A stretch of 64,000 nucleotides of DNA from Candidatus Thiodiazotropha sp. (ex Codakia rugifera) (GCA_025656675.1 JAHXHN010000007.1:69040-133039), one strand, 5' to 3'; numbered from the stretch's first letter, positions 50,662-60,611 are shown. Made by a program: numbers and translations. Notes: generated by a model not told the origin, from the sequence alone.

Positions 50662-52992
50662 TCAATCAGTCGCCATACTCATTTCTCCCTCAATTTTCCT
50701 CTCGTTATTCCGATCACTCCAATAGCGCCTGTTAAGTTCACGATAGAGCCGAGGCCTTAGCGCTGTCTGGTCAGGTGACAGTTGGAACTGAATGGCACCC
50801 GTTTCAGCTGTATTCAGTATAACCGCACCCCTGGTCTGCCAACGCTGAACCACTTCATCTTTTGGAAAGCCGTAACTATTTTTATAACCGGTTGAGAATA
50901 GCACCCACCGTGGGTCGACTGCAGTCACGAACGGTGCTGTAGATGATGTGGCAGAGCCATGGTGTGGTGCAACAAGAATCTGTGATTTCAACGCCTCTGG
51001 ATAGCGTTCCAGTAAGTGCTTTTCACCCGCCTTCTCTATATCCCCCGGTAACAGTATGCGCCAATCGCCAAGGGCAATCATAAGCACACAGGATCGATCA
51101 TTGGATCGCTTATAACTATCATTCTCCTGTGGATGCAGTAGTTTGAATGTCACACCGTCCCAGCTCCAGCTCTCACCGGCAAGACAGGCGTCCACATTCT
51201 GAGCCCGCTCAGGTTCTCCAGCAATAACATCCCCGATGGGGAGTGTTTTTTTCAGCCATTCATAGCCGCCAGCATGATCCCTATCGCCATTACTGAGCAA
51301 CAAACGATCAATTTTTTCATAGCCCTGTGCACGCAAGTAGGGAAGCAGCACTGTTTCGGCAGTACTGAATCCTGAGGCATTGGCTGGTCCGGTATCGTAG
51401 ATCAAAAGATGGTTACTGGTTTCAATTATACAGGCCAACCCTTGACCTACATCCAACACCGTGAACCATAAATCGCCCCCATGCGGACGCTCAGGAGGCG
51501 AAAGAAATACGGGCACAAACAACCAGACACCCAATGCGCGTCCAGGCATGCCTCCTGGCATCATCCAAAGCAGACACCCGACAATAGAGGCTCCCCACAG
51601 CCAATTGGTCACATCGGGCAATTCCATCAAAGCAAAGGGCAAAGAGGAAAACCAATTTAAAAACTGATAGGTATAACCGCTAATCAGGCCCAGCAGCCAA
51701 AACCACCAACCAGCCACAGCCGGCATCAGCAGTAGAGGAAGACCAACCAATACCAACGGTACCAATACCAGGGTAAACCAAGGCACCATAATTAAGTTAA
51801 CCACAGGGGACACCAGCGACGCCCGACCGAAAAACAGCAGTAGTATCGGCAACAAGCCAAGCGTAACAAACCATTGCACTCGCACCCCCTGCCGCCATCC
51901 CTGCCAGGGTAATATGCGTCCACCTACACTCCACATAATGACAGCAACCGCCCCAAAAGAGAGCCAAAATCCGGCTGACAGGGTGGCGACAGGATCCAGT
52001 AGTACAACCAGAAACAGTGCTAACAGCAGACTTCTCGCAGGTTGAATCCGACGCCCAAGGACAACACTTCCCAGGGTTGTTAGCAGCATTAATAGGGCAC
52101 GTTGTGTCGGCAGGGAAAAACCTGCAAGCCCTGCATAGATCAATGCGCCAATCAGTGCCATGATTGCCCCGGCCTTTAATGCTGGTAATTTGAGAGTGAG
52201 TCGTTCACTGCGACACCAGCCCCATTGACCCAGCAATAGCAGCCATCCCGCTACCATACCCACATGCAAGCCGGATATCGCAATCAGATGATTGGTTCCG
52301 GTTAGCGTAAAGACATGCCACTCGGCAGGTCCTATACCCCGTTTATCGCCGACTGACAATGCCTTCAGCAAGGCAGCTGCTACAGGTTGTGCCGTATGCT
52401 GATCGATCAACCGGGCAATGGTTTGACGCAGTCGACCCATCCAGGCAGTACCTGACTCTGTACTCAAAATCCTATTGTCAGACCAGGCCCTGACATACCC
52501 TTTGGCTTGTACTCCCTGGCTAAATAACCAACGCTCATAATCGAATCCAGCCGGATTCTGCATTCCCCTGGGTCGTTTCAATCTGACTTTTAACTGCCAG
52601 GTATCCCCGACCCGAATGGCTTCCTTGGCATCAAACCAACTCAGTTGCAGATGCGACAGATCCACTGGCACCCCTCTGGCGTTGAGCAGCTTAATTACCT
52701 GCACCTTGAAACGGCTCAACCTGCCTTGCCGGGCTGGCAGCGATTCGACAACGCCTACCAACACAAAATCTTTGCGTTCCATATCAGCCGGCAGTTGCTG
52801 CTGAAGCATATGGGTCACGAATAAGAGGCTCCAGCCTGCACCAGCGAGGAGTGCAATCAAGGGGCGAGACCATTTATAGCGCCAGAGGACAATCATTGGC
52901 ACCAAAAGCGTCAGCCACCCAAGTCCTGGCAGATCTCTAATAAAATGGAAGAGCGTTGCACCTGCAACAAAACAGATAAGAATCCCATTCAT
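50662..52992 (-). CDS. comEC: DNA internalisation channel ComEC/Rec2
   Basis: A 776-residue polytopic protein: an N-terminal DUF4131/OB region (about residues 1-200), the Competence membrane domain (about 205-480; LTGTNHLIAISGLHVGM and LPTQRALLM), and a C-terminal metallo-beta-lactamase-like domain with LLSNGDRDHAGGYEW and VAPHHGSATSS. It forms the inner-membrane channel for single-stranded DNA uptake. Full length, suggesting that natural transformation is possible. Its neighbours on both sides match other gammaproteobacteria. Confidence 0.94.
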   Translation of the reverse strand: MNGILICFVAGATLFHFIRDLPGLGWLTLLVPMIVLWRYKWSRPLIALLAGAGWSLLFVTHMLQQQLPADMERKDFVLVGVVESLPARQGRLSRFKVQVIKLLNARGVPVDLSHLQLSWFDAKEAIRVGDTWQLKVRLKRPRGMQNPAGFDYERWLFSQGVQAKGYVRAWSDNRILSTESGTAWMGRLRQTIARLIDQHTAQPVAAALLKALSVGDKRGIGPAEWHVFTLTGTNHLIAISGLHVGMVAGWLLLLGQWGWCRSERLTLKLPALKAGAIMALIGALIYAGLAGFSLPTQRALLMLLTTLGSVVLGRRIQPARSLLLALFLVVLLDPVATLSAGFWLSFGAVAVIMWSVGGRILPWQGWRQGVRVQWFVTLGLLPILLLFFGRASLVSPVVNLIMVPWFTLVLVPLVLVGLPLLLMPAVAGWWFWLLGLISGYTYQFLNWFSSLPFALMELPDVTNWLWGASIVGCLLWMMPGGMPGRALGVWLFVPVFLSPPERPHGGDLWFTVLDVGQGLACIIETSNHLLIYDTGPANASGFSTAETVLLPYLRAQGYEKIDRLLLSNGDRDHAGGYEWLKKTLPIGDVIAGEPERAQNVDACLAGESWSWDGVTFKLLHPQENDSYKRSNDRSCVLMIALGDWRILLPGDIEKAGEKHLLERYPEALKSQILVAPHHGSATSSTAPFVTAVDPRWVLFSTGYKNSYGFPKDEVVQRWQTRGAVILNTAETGAIQFQLSPDQTALRPRLYRELNRRYWSDRNNERKIEGEMSMATD

Positions 52993-53206
52993 GACATGTC
53001 CCTGTCTTCGTTAATTCCATTTCATTCAGGAAGCTCAGCATAAAATCTTTGCAAGGCGGAAGGGACTGACTGCAAGGCGGCTGTCCATGACTTGCTCAGA
53101 TCTTGTTTATGTGCTAATCCGTTTAATCCTTGTTGTACTATGCTTAAACATGCTTCAATAAAGCGCTAGTTGGCGACTTAACAATTAGAGACCGCTCACC
53201 TGACTG

Positions 53207-53755
53207 ATGCCAAAAAGATTCATCAAAAGCCTATTACCTCATCATGATAAGGTGCGCAATCATAAACATTTACGAGTCTTTGGAACGCTGCTGCATGATG
53301 CGAATCTGTGGCATTTAAACCGACACTCGGCATCCGGGGCCTTTGCCGTCGGGCTGTTTATGGCCTTTATACCCCTTCCCTTCCAGATGGTTTTAGCCGC
53401 CGCTGCAGCGATATTGTTTCGAGTCAACCTACCCCTTTCTGTATGCCTTGTATGGATTTCCAATCCTATCACTATCCCACCATTATTCTTCTTTGCCTAC
53501 TTGGTCGGAACCTGGGTCACTGGCTCACCGGCAGAGGTGGAGCCCTTCCAGTTTAGTCTGGAATGGTTTCAAAATGGTGGACTGGATGGAATCTGGGTCC
53601 CCCTGCTCATCGGCAGCCTGGTTTGTGCCAGCATTGCTTCTCTGTTGGGTTATAGCCTGATTCTATGGATTTGGCGTTGGCGTGTGGCCGAGAAATGGAA
53701 GGCGCGCCGCTCGAGAAAAAAACCGCAACGCACACCGACCACACCCTCTACATGA
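53207..53755 (+). CDS. DUF2062 membrane protein
   Basis: A 182-residue protein with the DUF2062 core: GAFAVGLFMAFIPLPFQMVLAAAAA, then the conserved WISNPITIPPLFFFAYLVG and a final membrane helix, followed by an Arg/Lys-rich tail. The family function is unknown. It sits between lolD and comEC in the opposite direction, an arrangement common in gammaproteobacteria. The ATG is clear, but the ribosome-binding site is weak. Confidence 0.9.
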   Translation: MPKRFIKSLLPHHDKVRNHKHLRVFGTLLHDANLWHLNRHSASGAFAVGLFMAFIPLPFQMVLAAAAAILFRVNLPLSVCLVWISNPITIPPLFFFAYLVGTWVTGSPAEVEPFQFSLEWFQNGGLDGIWVPLLIGSLVCASIASLLGYSLILWIWRWRVAEKWKARRSRKKPQRTPTTPST

Positions 53756-53759
53756 ATAG

Positions 53760-54446
53760 CTAAGGCCTGAACAGCTTGCCATCCACCAATTGCCAGGTTT
53801 CATCCATACGGGCCGCCAATTCAGTATCATGGGTGACCACGACAAAGCTGGTATTACTCTCCTTATTCAGCTGCAACATTAACTCATAGACTTGATCGGC
53901 ACTCCTTCTATCAAGATTGCCTGTAGGTTCATCCGCCAACACACATGCCGGATGATGAACCATCGCTCTTGCCAGTGCGGCACGTTGTCGCTCACCACCT
54001 GAGAGCTCATTCGGCTTATGTTCTGTCCGCTTAGCCAATCCAACCTGTCCCAACATCGCTTCTGCCAACGCTCTTGCCTTTATGGCAGATTCACCGCCGA
54101 TCAACAGTGGCATGGCGACGTTCTCTAGCGCAGTGAATTCAGGTAACAAATGGTGGAACTGGTAGACAAACCCCATATGCCGGTTTCTGAGTCTTCCTTT
54201 ATCCCTTTCGTTAAGGCTGAGCAGATCCTTTCCATTTAACATGACCTGACCCGCATCAGGCCGATCGAGTCCACCCAGACAATGCAGCAAAGTGCTTTTA
54301 CCGGAACCCGATGCACCAATGATTGCAACCCGCTCTCCCTGTCTGATTTGCAGATCAACACCTTGCAATACCTCTACATGAAGATTGCCCTGAGTAAACG
54401 TTCTGACCAGATTACTGGCCTGCAGTACAATCTTCGGGTCACTCAT
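53760..54446 (-). CDS. lolD: Lipoprotein-releasing ABC ATPase LolD
   Basis: A 228-residue ATPase with Walker [10 protein letters not shown] (44-52), Q-loop, signature LSGGERQR and Walker [12 protein letters not shown]. It powers release of lipoproteins from the inner membrane to LolA. The start is the ATG giving MSDPKI, which overlaps the lolC stop by 8 bp; the frame runs open for 55 codons upstream, but that part lies inside lolC. Confidence 0.95.
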   Translation of the reverse strand: MSDPKIVLQASNLVRTFTQGNLHVEVLQGVDLQIRQGERVAIIGASGSGKSTLLHCLGGLDRPDAGQVMLNGKDLLSLNERDKGRLRNRHMGFVYQFHHLLPEFTALENVAMPLLIGGESAIKARALAEAMLGQVGLAKRTEHKPNELSGGERQRAALARAMVHHPACVLADEPTGNLDRRSADQVYELMLQLNKESNTSFVVVTHDTELAARMDETWQLVDGKLFRP

Positions 54447-55686
54447 AACGCAATGCCTCGGCAGGCTGGGTACGTGAGGCCTTCCAGGCAGGATAGAGTG
54501 TTGCCGCCAGGGTGATGATGAAGGCTGCAATGCCAATAAACATGATATCCGAGAAGTGCGGATCGGAGGGAAGTTTGGTGATGTAATAAATACTGGGGTC
54601 GAGAAAATCAAAACCGAATGCTGACTCTATCCGGCTGACAATCTCTTCAACATTCAGGGCCAATAGCACACCGCCAATGATACCGAGGATATTGCCGACA
54701 ATACCTATCGTTGCTCCCTGCACCATGAAGATGCCCATGATGGAGAGGGGGGACGTTCCCAAGGTACGTAAAATAGCGATATCTGACTGTTTGTCGGTCA
54801 CGACCATAACCATGGTAGAGACGATATTGAATGCAGCAACAGCAACAATGAGAGAGAGAATAATGGTCATCATGCGCTTTTCTGTCTGTAAAGCGGCAAA
54901 AAAGTTACGATGCTGCATGGTCCAATCACTGATTCGATAGTAGCCTCCCATTTTCAGTGCTATCTCACGGGAAACCTGAGGTGCCAGATAGAGATCATCC
55001 AATTTGAGACGAACACCGGTTACCCCATCCTTAAGCCGCATCAGTTTGGCTGCATCCCTGATATGCAGAATCGCAACGCCACGATCATACTCGCCCATTC
55101 CCACCTGAAATGTAGCCACCACAGTGAATCGCTTAAGACGGGGCATGATGCCCGCAGGTGTCACATTGACCTGAGGTGTAACAAGGGTCACCCGATCCCC
55201 CACTCCAACACCCAACACCAGGGCCAGTTCACGTCCAAGGATAATCCCATAATCACCTGGTTGCAGTGCCTCTATGGAACCTTGAGTAATGGCTGAGATG
55301 ACATCAGAGACTTGATCTTCCTGCTCCGGGGAAATCCCCCGTAGCAGTACCCCGCTGACCTTTTGTCCACTGATCAGCATTCCCTGCCCCTCTACATAAG
55401 GGGCCTCCCCGATGACATGTGGGAATTTCGATGCTTCAGCCTGAACCTCTTGCCAATCGTTCAACTCACCACTGACCCCGGAAATAGTTGCATGAGATGC
55501 CATTCCGAGAATTCGTTCACGGACTTCTTTATGAAACCCGTTCATAACTGATAACACCACGATTAAAGCCACCACACCCAGCATGATGCCTACCATGGAG
55601 ATCATGGAGATAAAGGAGATAAAGTGATTACGCCGCTTGGCGCGTGTATACCGCAGGCCGATATATAATTCGATCGGTTTGAACAT
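54439..55686 (-). CDS. lolC: Lipoprotein-releasing permease LolC/LolE
   Basis: A 415-residue FtsX-like permease: an N-terminal membrane helix (about 22-45), a periplasmic MacB-type domain (about 50-265) and three C-terminal helices. The start [26 protein letters not shown] is diagnostic of LolC/E. Only one permease gene is present here, so the organism may use a LolF-like homodimer or carry the second gene elsewhere. It is coupled to lolD. Confidence 0.94.
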   Translation of the reverse strand: MFKPIELYIGLRYTRAKRRNHFISFISMISMVGIMLGVVALIVVLSVMNGFHKEVRERILGMASHATISGVSGELNDWQEVQAEASKFPHVIGEAPYVEGQGMLISGQKVSGVLLRGISPEQEDQVSDVISAITQGSIEALQPGDYGIILGRELALVLGVGVGDRVTLVTPQVNVTPAGIMPRLKRFTVVATFQVGMGEYDRGVAILHIRDAAKLMRLKDGVTGVRLKLDDLYLAPQVSREIALKMGGYYRISDWTMQHRNFFAALQTEKRMMTIILSLIVAVAAFNIVSTMVMVVTDKQSDIAILRTLGTSPLSIMGIFMVQGATIGIVGNILGIIGGVLLALNVEEIVSRIESAFGFDFLDPSIYYITKLPSDPHFSDIMFIGIAAFIITLAATLYPAWKASRTQPAEALRYE

Positions 55687-55957
55687 GTGTGGCCATTAAA
55701 TCATTAAAAGTAGCGCCTGAATCCGTAGGTTCACAGCAAATGGAGTGTCTGAGTGCTTGAGTCGGATAGCGTACCAAAAATAAAAGGGAATAGCGGCCCC
55801 TATTCCCGAACATTTTCGTATAGCTTGATGAATCAATGACTTGCGATAGCCAGTACCATAGACAGACTGATTTAGGTGAAAGAAAAACTCATAGTTTTCT
55901 ATAGTTAGACAAGAGTGCTATATTTCTACCTGAAGAGACAAATTCGGAGTTGCTCAG

Positions 55958-56248
55958 ATGACATTTCGCTTCACCACCCTGTCCGCTGCATTACTGTACA
56001 TGCTTGTACAACCGGTTTCGGCCGATGTGCTCCTCATTGACTCAATAGATGCGGCACCTATCAACAGCGAAGAGGGTGTACCACGCCCATCTCGTAGTAT
56101 GACCATGGACCAAGTTACCCAACGTTTTGGTCAACCGATGAACGCTTATCCCAGTGTCGGTGAACCACCAATAACCCGTTGGGACTATGGTAACTACTCT
56201 GTATTCTTTGAATACAAGCACGTACTGACATCCGTTCTTCACCGATAA
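55958..56248 (+). CDS. Small periplasmic conserved protein
   Basis: A 96-residue protein with a signal peptide (about residues 1-22, ending PVSA). The mature part has a short linker and a domain MTMDQVTQRFGQP...PPITRWDYGNYSVFFEY, which resembles the small two-helix, three-strand folds of SmpA/BamE-like proteins in its spacing of helix, G-P and strand elements. That similarity is weak. A hairpin follows the gene. Function unknown; not in an operon. Confidence 0.82.
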   Translation: MTFRFTTLSAALLYMLVQPVSADVLLIDSIDAAPINSEEGVPRPSRSMTMDQVTQRFGQPMNAYPSVGEPPITRWDYGNYSVFFEYKHVLTSVLHR

Positions 56249-56270
56249 CGCTGCATTATTCAAGGTATCG

Positions 56271-56291
56271 CGGCCTGTTTCATGCAGGCCG
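56271..56291 (+). terminator. Hairpin after the small periplasmic protein gene
   Basis: CGGCCTG-TTTCATG-CAGGCCG is a perfect 7-bp GC-rich stem 22 bases after the stop codon. There is no T-run, so efficiency is uncertain. Confidence 0.5.
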
Positions 56292-56317
56292 TACATTACC
56301 TATCCCGAAAAAGCCGA

Positions 56318-56337
56318 CATTCCCCAAGGCGGGAATG
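56318..56337. repeat. ATTCCC/GGGAAT intergenic palindrome
   Basis: CATTCCC-CAAGGC-GGGAATG. It resembles the widespread proteobacterial intergenic repeat family with ATTCCCGC...GCGGGAAT arms, in a decayed form. Only one copy is in the window. Confidence 0.45.
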
Positions 56338-56415
56338 CCTAGTTTATCGATCTGTTCGTAAATCATCCCTCTCAAGTAACTGATGTAAATATTAATTGTA
56401 CAGACACGGCAATAG

Positions 56416-56443
56416 TTGACAATTTTACTGAGTTTTTTATACT
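56416..56443 (+). promoter_or_regulatory. Sigma-70 promoter of the TrpD-like gene
   Basis: TTGACA (56416-56421), 16 bases, then TATACT (56438-56443). The -35 is perfect and the -10 matches five of six. Transcription would start near 56450, 30 bases before the ATG. This is the best housekeeping promoter seen in the window. Confidence 0.75.
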
Positions 56444-56478
56444 CCGCTGCATTATGTCAATCCCACAGGTAGTACTTC

Positions 56479-57585
56479 ATGACTGACAGCATGACACCAC
56501 AAGAGCTGATGCACTCAATCATTCAACGCATCGCTACCGGACCTGAACTGAGCAAAGACATCACTCTGGAAGAGGCCAGCGATGGTGTATCTGCCATCCT
56601 TCGTGGTGAGATCGATGATGTGCAGGCCGCTATTTTTTTTATTGCACTGCGCATGAAAAGGGAAACCGATGATGAGAACAAAGGTGCACTGGATGCGATT
56701 CTCAAGGTTTCGGAGAACCGTCAGGCCAATGTTGATGAACTGATCTCACTGGCTGACCCCTACGGCGGTATCAATCGCAATCTACCTATCGCACCATTGA
56801 TTCCCCCTGTTCTGGCTGCTTGTGGGCTACCCTGTGTGAGTCATGGTCTCGATTCTGTAGGACCAAAATTCGGTATTACCCATCGCCATGTACTCCAAGC
56901 GGCTGGTATAGATGTGGATATGAGCCTCGAGACCGCGGTTTCACGTGTGGAAGAGTCGGAGCTGGGATGGGCCTATGTCGATCAGCGTACTTTTTGTCCT
57001 GGACTGCATAATCTGACCGGATTAAGACAACAGATCATCAAACGTCAGGTGCTGACAACGGTTGAGGTGCTGGCAAAACCTATCACCGGCCAAAAAAAGA
57101 CCCATCTAGTCACCGGCTATGTACACAAGCCCTATCCAGCAAAATATGCCTCACTGGCTCGGTTTGCAGGGTTTGAAGGGTGTTTACTGGTGCGTGGTAC
57201 CGAAGGCGGAGTTATCCCTTCACTCAGACAACAAGGCATGATCTATCGCTACCAGGACCTGGGAGAGGAAGAAGCCATTGATATTTCCCCCGATACCCTT
57301 GGTATTGAACAATCTTTTAGAGCCGTTCCTCTTCCAGAGGATACAGCGATCAACAAGGATGGGGATGAAATTGCCCGCATTGGAGATGTTTCTGGTGCTG
57401 CAATGTCTGCAGCAGAGACGGGCTTACGTGCGCTGCAAGGGGAAAAAGGCCCTGCATACGATTCCCTACTCTATAGCTGTGCTCTGATCCTATGGCATGT
57501 GGGCCGTTCTCTTTCAATCGCTGCGGCAGCCGATCAGGTACGACAGGTACTTGATTCCGGTGCTGCCTTTCACCGGATGAGGTAG
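56479..57585 (+). CDS. Anthranilate phosphoribosyltransferase-like protein (TrpD2/YbiB family)
   Basis: A 368-residue protein of the glycosyltransferase family 3 fold: a helical N-domain (about residues 8-75, with EEASDGVSAILRGEIDDVQAAIFFIALRMKRE-type helices) and an alpha/beta domain. The glycine-rich PRPP site of true TrpD (GTGGD) is not present; HGLDSVGPKFGITHRHVL occupies the region. So it is probably not the tryptophan enzyme. TrpD2/YbiB proteins bind nucleic acid. It is followed after 4 bp by a Rieske ferredoxin gene, which suggests a joint role that is not known. A strong promoter precedes it. Confidence 0.78.
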   Translation: MTDSMTPQELMHSIIQRIATGPELSKDITLEEASDGVSAILRGEIDDVQAAIFFIALRMKRETDDENKGALDAILKVSENRQANVDELISLADPYGGINRNLPIAPLIPPVLAACGLPCVSHGLDSVGPKFGITHRHVLQAAGIDVDMSLETAVSRVEESELGWAYVDQRTFCPGLHNLTGLRQQIIKRQVLTTVEVLAKPITGQKKTHLVTGYVHKPYPAKYASLARFAGFEGCLLVRGTEGGVIPSLRQQGMIYRYQDLGEEEAIDISPDTLGIEQSFRAVPLPEDTAINKDGDEIARIGDVSGAAMSAAETGLRALQGEKGPAYDSLLYSCALILWHVGRSLSIAAAADQVRQVLDSGAAFHRMR

Positions 57586-57589
57586 GAAA

Positions 57590-57913
57590 GTGGCTGAAGA
57601 GTGGGTACAGGTAGCTAACTGTGCTGAGCTACCGATCGGCAAGATGAAACGTGTCGATATTGAAGGTCATCGCTATTTGATCGCCAATGCTGAAGGTAAA
57701 ATCTACGCTGTCGACGATCTGTGCAGCCATGAAGAAGTCTCGCTCTACCTAGGTTGCATCGAAGGGGAAGATATTAAGTGCTCCTTGCACGGCAGCCGCT
57801 TTAGCCTGAAAAATGGTACGGCCCTGGATGAGCCTGCAACCGAGTCAATCGGTACATATTCTGTAAAAATCACCCAGGATCTGATTTTTATTCGACCAAA
57901 AAACCGACTATAA
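57590..57913 (+). CDS. Rieske [2Fe-2S] ferredoxin
   Basis: A 107-residue soluble Rieske protein with CSH (Cys45, His47) and CSLH (Cys64, His67), the two cluster-binding boxes, and a beta-rich fold like NirD or dioxygenase ferredoxins. There is no membrane anchor, so it is cytoplasmic. The start is a GTG four bases after the previous stop codon, behind AGGAAA. Electron partner unknown; no oxygenase gene is adjacent. Confidence 0.92.
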   Translation: MAEEWVQVANCAELPIGKMKRVDIEGHRYLIANAEGKIYAVDDLCSHEEVSLYLGCIEGEDIKCSLHGSRFSLKNGTALDEPATESIGTYSVKITQDLIFIRPKNRL

Positions 57914-57926
57914 GCACCGTTTTTGG

Positions 57927-57938
57927 TGACCTAGATCA
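57927..57938 (+). promoter_or_regulatory. FNR/CRP-like half-perfect site upstream of the small ORF
   Basis: TGAC-CTAG-ATCA differs from the FNR core TGAT-N4-ATCA at one base and is flanked by T and A tracts. It lies about 60 bp before the start predicted from TATATA (57981-57986). It may also overlap the 3' end signal of the ferredoxin gene. Confidence 0.35.
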
Positions 57939-58060
57939 AAAATCAGTTCATTCCCACACTAGCGTACCCAGGGTAATTACTATATATTTCCCCTCTAACA
58001 AAAAGTGACCCATAAGGGCATTCCGTTTTACCACCACACATATTTCCGGGGGGATACTGG

Positions 58061-58198
58061 GTGAAATACCTGTTTGTGTTGGCTATTGCATTTTGCTTGA
58101 CATTGGTTTGGCAGACGTCTGATATTGCTGAACGGACCCCCAATTTGCAGAGTTTTGAGCAGGAACAGGTGATTATCAGGACCCCACAAGCAACCTGA
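58061..58198 (+). CDS. Small exported or membrane peptide, 45 residues
   Basis: A GTG-started frame behind a GGGGGGAT ribosome-binding site. The peptide begins MKYLFVLAIAFCLTLVW, a good signal or anchor helix, and ends with a short polar part (SDIAERTPNLQSFEQEQ... IIRTPQAT). It lies in a 619-bp gap between the Rieske gene and ccmA, with an FNR-like site upstream. Family unknown. The good ribosome-binding site and the basic-plus-hydrophobic start support it, but the length is too short to be certain. Confidence 0.5.
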   Translation: MKYLFVLAIAFCLTLVWQTSDIAERTPNLQSFEQEQVIIRTPQAT

Positions 58199-58532
58199 TA
58201 GCGATAAGCGACCCTTTATACGACAACAGGCTCGGCTCCAAACAGAATTTCCACTGCTTTTGTACGCTATTCCTCAATCCACGCTTTTTTTCGTGACAGA
58301 GTACCGTTTTCACCAAAGAACCAAGTACCTTATTCGGAATCAATATTGTCACTGAATGTCTCTATTTGGGAATAATAACCCAGACATGACGCACATATTT
58401 CGTGATTATATCCATTGTGCGCTCTATTTTTTGTTGAGGCCTCGGAGTGAGATCGGGTATGGTTGTGCACTTTGCCAAAATGCTGTTTCTGCGCCGCAGT
58501 ACAGTAGATAACGATAAAACGACAGAAAACTT
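58199..58532. other. Non-coding gap before ccmA
   Basis: About 330 bases without a convincing gene or structure. The ccm operon promoter should lie here, but I cannot pick one out. A reverse open frame at 58330-58581 has no recognisable product. Confidence 0.4.
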
Positions 58533-59183
58533 GTGACAGCAGCAGCAACCAACACAGCAGCAACCTACGAGGCCGAATCATTAGCGTGCATCCGAGACGA
58601 TCGGGTGCTGTTTGAGGATCTGAGCTTCGGTATCAAGCCAGGGCAGGCACTGGTATTGGAAGGAAGAAATGGCAGCGGTAAAACCTCTCTGTTGCGCATA
58701 CTCTGTGGCATACGGCTCCCAGAGTCGGGAAAGTTACTGTGGGAAGGCGAAGACATTTTTCGTCTTGGACCTGAATTTCATGAGCATATCGCTTATTTGG
58801 GCCACAAGGACGGTTCCAAACTCGACTTAACGCCATTGGAGAATCTTCGTATTGCTCAAGGACTTGGCAAGGCAAGTGAAGGCATAGACCTGGATGAGGC
58901 ACTGGACCAGGTGGGTCTGTATGGTTTTGAAGATGTACCGACCCGTAACCTTTCAGCCGGCCAGCAACGTCGACTGGCGATTGCCAGGCTGCTGGTGACA
59001 GATGCAAAACTCTGGATTCTGGACGAGCCGTTCACATCCCTCGATAGAAAAGGTATTGAACACATGGAACGCCTGTTCGAGGGACATCTCAACCGGGGAG
59101 GCATGGCAGCCATGACGACCCATCATCGGATTGGCTTCAAGGATGAGGTTCAACTGGTACGCATCAATCTATCAGAACGATGA
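58533..59183 (+). CDS. ccmA: Heme exporter ATP-binding protein CcmA
   Basis: A 216-residue ABC ATPase with Walker A GRNGSGKT (44-51), signature LSAGQQRRLAIAR and Walker B LWILDEPFTS. It forms CcmABCD with the next genes and releases holo-CcmE from CcmC during system I cytochrome c maturation. The start is a GTG with no strong ribosome-binding site; the first 12 residues (Ala/Thr-rich) are not conserved. It overlaps ccmB by 4 bp. Confidence 0.94.
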   Translation: MTAAATNTAATYEAESLACIRDDRVLFEDLSFGIKPGQALVLEGRNGSGKTSLLRILCGIRLPESGKLLWEGEDIFRLGPEFHEHIAYLGHKDGSKLDLTPLENLRIAQGLGKASEGIDLDEALDQVGLYGFEDVPTRNLSAGQQRRLAIARLLVTDAKLWILDEPFTSLDRKGIEHMERLFEGHLNRGGMAAMTTHHRIGFKDEVQLVRINLSER

Positions 59184-59863
59184 GCACCCTCTCCCTCACC
59201 AGCGCATTTAGTCTGCTCCTGAAACGGGATCTTGTCCTGGCATACCGTCGTCGTGCGGAATTAGTCAATCCGATGCTGTTTTTTGTTTTGGTCACCGCCA
59301 TGTTTCCTTTAGGCATAGGCAATGACGCAAAACTGATCGAAGCAGTTGGGCCGGGTGTTATCTGGGTGGCGGCTCTACTTGCAGCTCTGCTCTCTCTGGA
59401 CAGTATGTTTCGCTCTGACTATGACGATGGCTCCCTGGAACAGTTTATGTTGAGTGCCCACCCGGTCTCCATCCTTGTGCTTGCCAAGATATTGGCCCAC
59501 TGGCTGGTCACTGGACTACCACTTTTTATTGTGGCCCCCTTGCTGGCGGTATTGCTGAATATACCAGCGTCCGCCATTCCCACGCTGATGCTGACCCTGA
59601 TACTGGGTACGCCGGTACTCAGTTTGATCGGCTCTGTGGGGGTGGCCCTGACCGTTGGCTTGCGTCGAGGAGGAGTGATTCTTTCTATCCTGGTCCTGCC
59701 CCTCTATGTGCCGGTCTTGATCTTTGCCACCGATGCAGTCAAAACTGCTATTGTCGGCATACCGACGACAGCGCAACTGTCTATATTATCCGCCATGCTG
59801 GTGGGCTCCCTGGTATTGGCACCAATGGCCACTGCCGCTTCATTGAGAATCAGTCTGAGTTGA
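59180..59863 (+). CDS. ccmB: Heme exporter membrane protein CcmB
   Basis: A 227-residue protein with six membrane helices. The start LLKRDLVLAYRRRAELVNPMLFFVLV and the DDGSLEQFMLS region are typical of CcmB. It is the permease partner of CcmA. The ATGA overlap with ccmA and 1-bp gap to ccmC indicate a tight operon. Confidence 0.95.
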   Translation: MSTLSLTSAFSLLLKRDLVLAYRRRAELVNPMLFFVLVTAMFPLGIGNDAKLIEAVGPGVIWVAALLAALLSLDSMFRSDYDDGSLEQFMLSAHPVSILVLAKILAHWLVTGLPLFIVAPLLAVLLNIPASAIPTLMLTLILGTPVLSLIGSVGVALTVGLRRGGVILSILVLPLYVPVLIFATDAVKTAIVGIPTTAQLSILSAMLVGSLVLAPMATAASLRISLS

Positions 59864-59864
59864 T

Positions 59865-60611
59865 ATGATCATACGTTTCTTTCATCAAATGGGTTCTCCA
59901 CGCTACTTCTACAGCGTGGCGGGCAAAATGATTCCCTGGTTCATGACCAGCTTCTTGATCACGCTGTTGGTAGGCCTCTACTACGGCCTGTTTGTTGCCC
60001 CGGCCGACTATCAGCAGGGCGAAAGCTATCGCATTATGTACATCCATGTGCCTGCGGCTTGGATGTCGATGTTTATCTACGTTGTAATGGCTGTCTCCGG
60101 TCTGATCAGCCTGGTCTGGCGTATCAAGATGACTGAGGTTGTGGTGATCAGCAGCGCTACTGTTGGGGCATCGTTCACATTTCTGGCCCTGGCTACAGGA
60201 TCCCTATGGGGTAAGCCCATGTGGGGAACATGGTGGGTTTGGGATGCACGTCTTACCGCTGAATTGCTTCTGCTGTTTCTCTATCTTGGGATTATTGCCC
60301 TGCATAGTGCCATCGAAGACAAACGTGTCGCAGCACGCGCGGTCTCTATCCTCGCGCTTGTGGGTGTTGTCAATATCCCCATCATTCATTATTCGGTCGA
60401 ATGGTGGAACACCCTGCACCAACCCGCTTCGATCACTAAATTTGATAAACCTTCGATGGATATGAGCATGCTGGTACCCCTGTTAGTCATGGCCATCTCT
60501 TTTAAACTTTACTATGGTGCCGTGGTCTTAATGCGCGCGCGGGCGGAAATTGTCGAGCGCGAGCGCAATACCCGTTGGGTGCAGGAAATGGTTGAACGGG
60601 AGGTCAAATGA
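59865..60611 (+). CDS. ccmC: Heme lyase component CcmC
   Basis: A 248-residue protein with six membrane helices and the tryptophan-rich WGTWWVWDARLT heme-handling motif, plus two conserved periplasmic His (in YIHVPAAW and HYSVEWWN). It loads heme onto CcmE. It overlaps ccmD by 4 bp. Confidence 0.96.
   Translation: MIIRFFHQMGSPRYFYSVAGKMIPWFMTSFLITLLVGLYYGLFVAPADYQQGESYRIMYIHVPAAWMSMFIYVVMAVSGLISLVWRIKMTEVVVISSATVGASFTFLALATGSLWGKPMWGTWWVWDARLTAELLLLFLYLGIIALHSAIEDKRVAARAVSILALVGVVNIPIIHYSVEWWNTLHQPASITKFDKPSMDMSMLVPLLVMAISFKLYYGAVVLMRARAEIVERERNTRWVQEMVEREVK

Noticed and set aside
58330-58581. 83-codon minus-strand frame before ccmA
   Set aside because: It overlaps the ccmA start, lacks family resemblance and has no ribosome-binding site.
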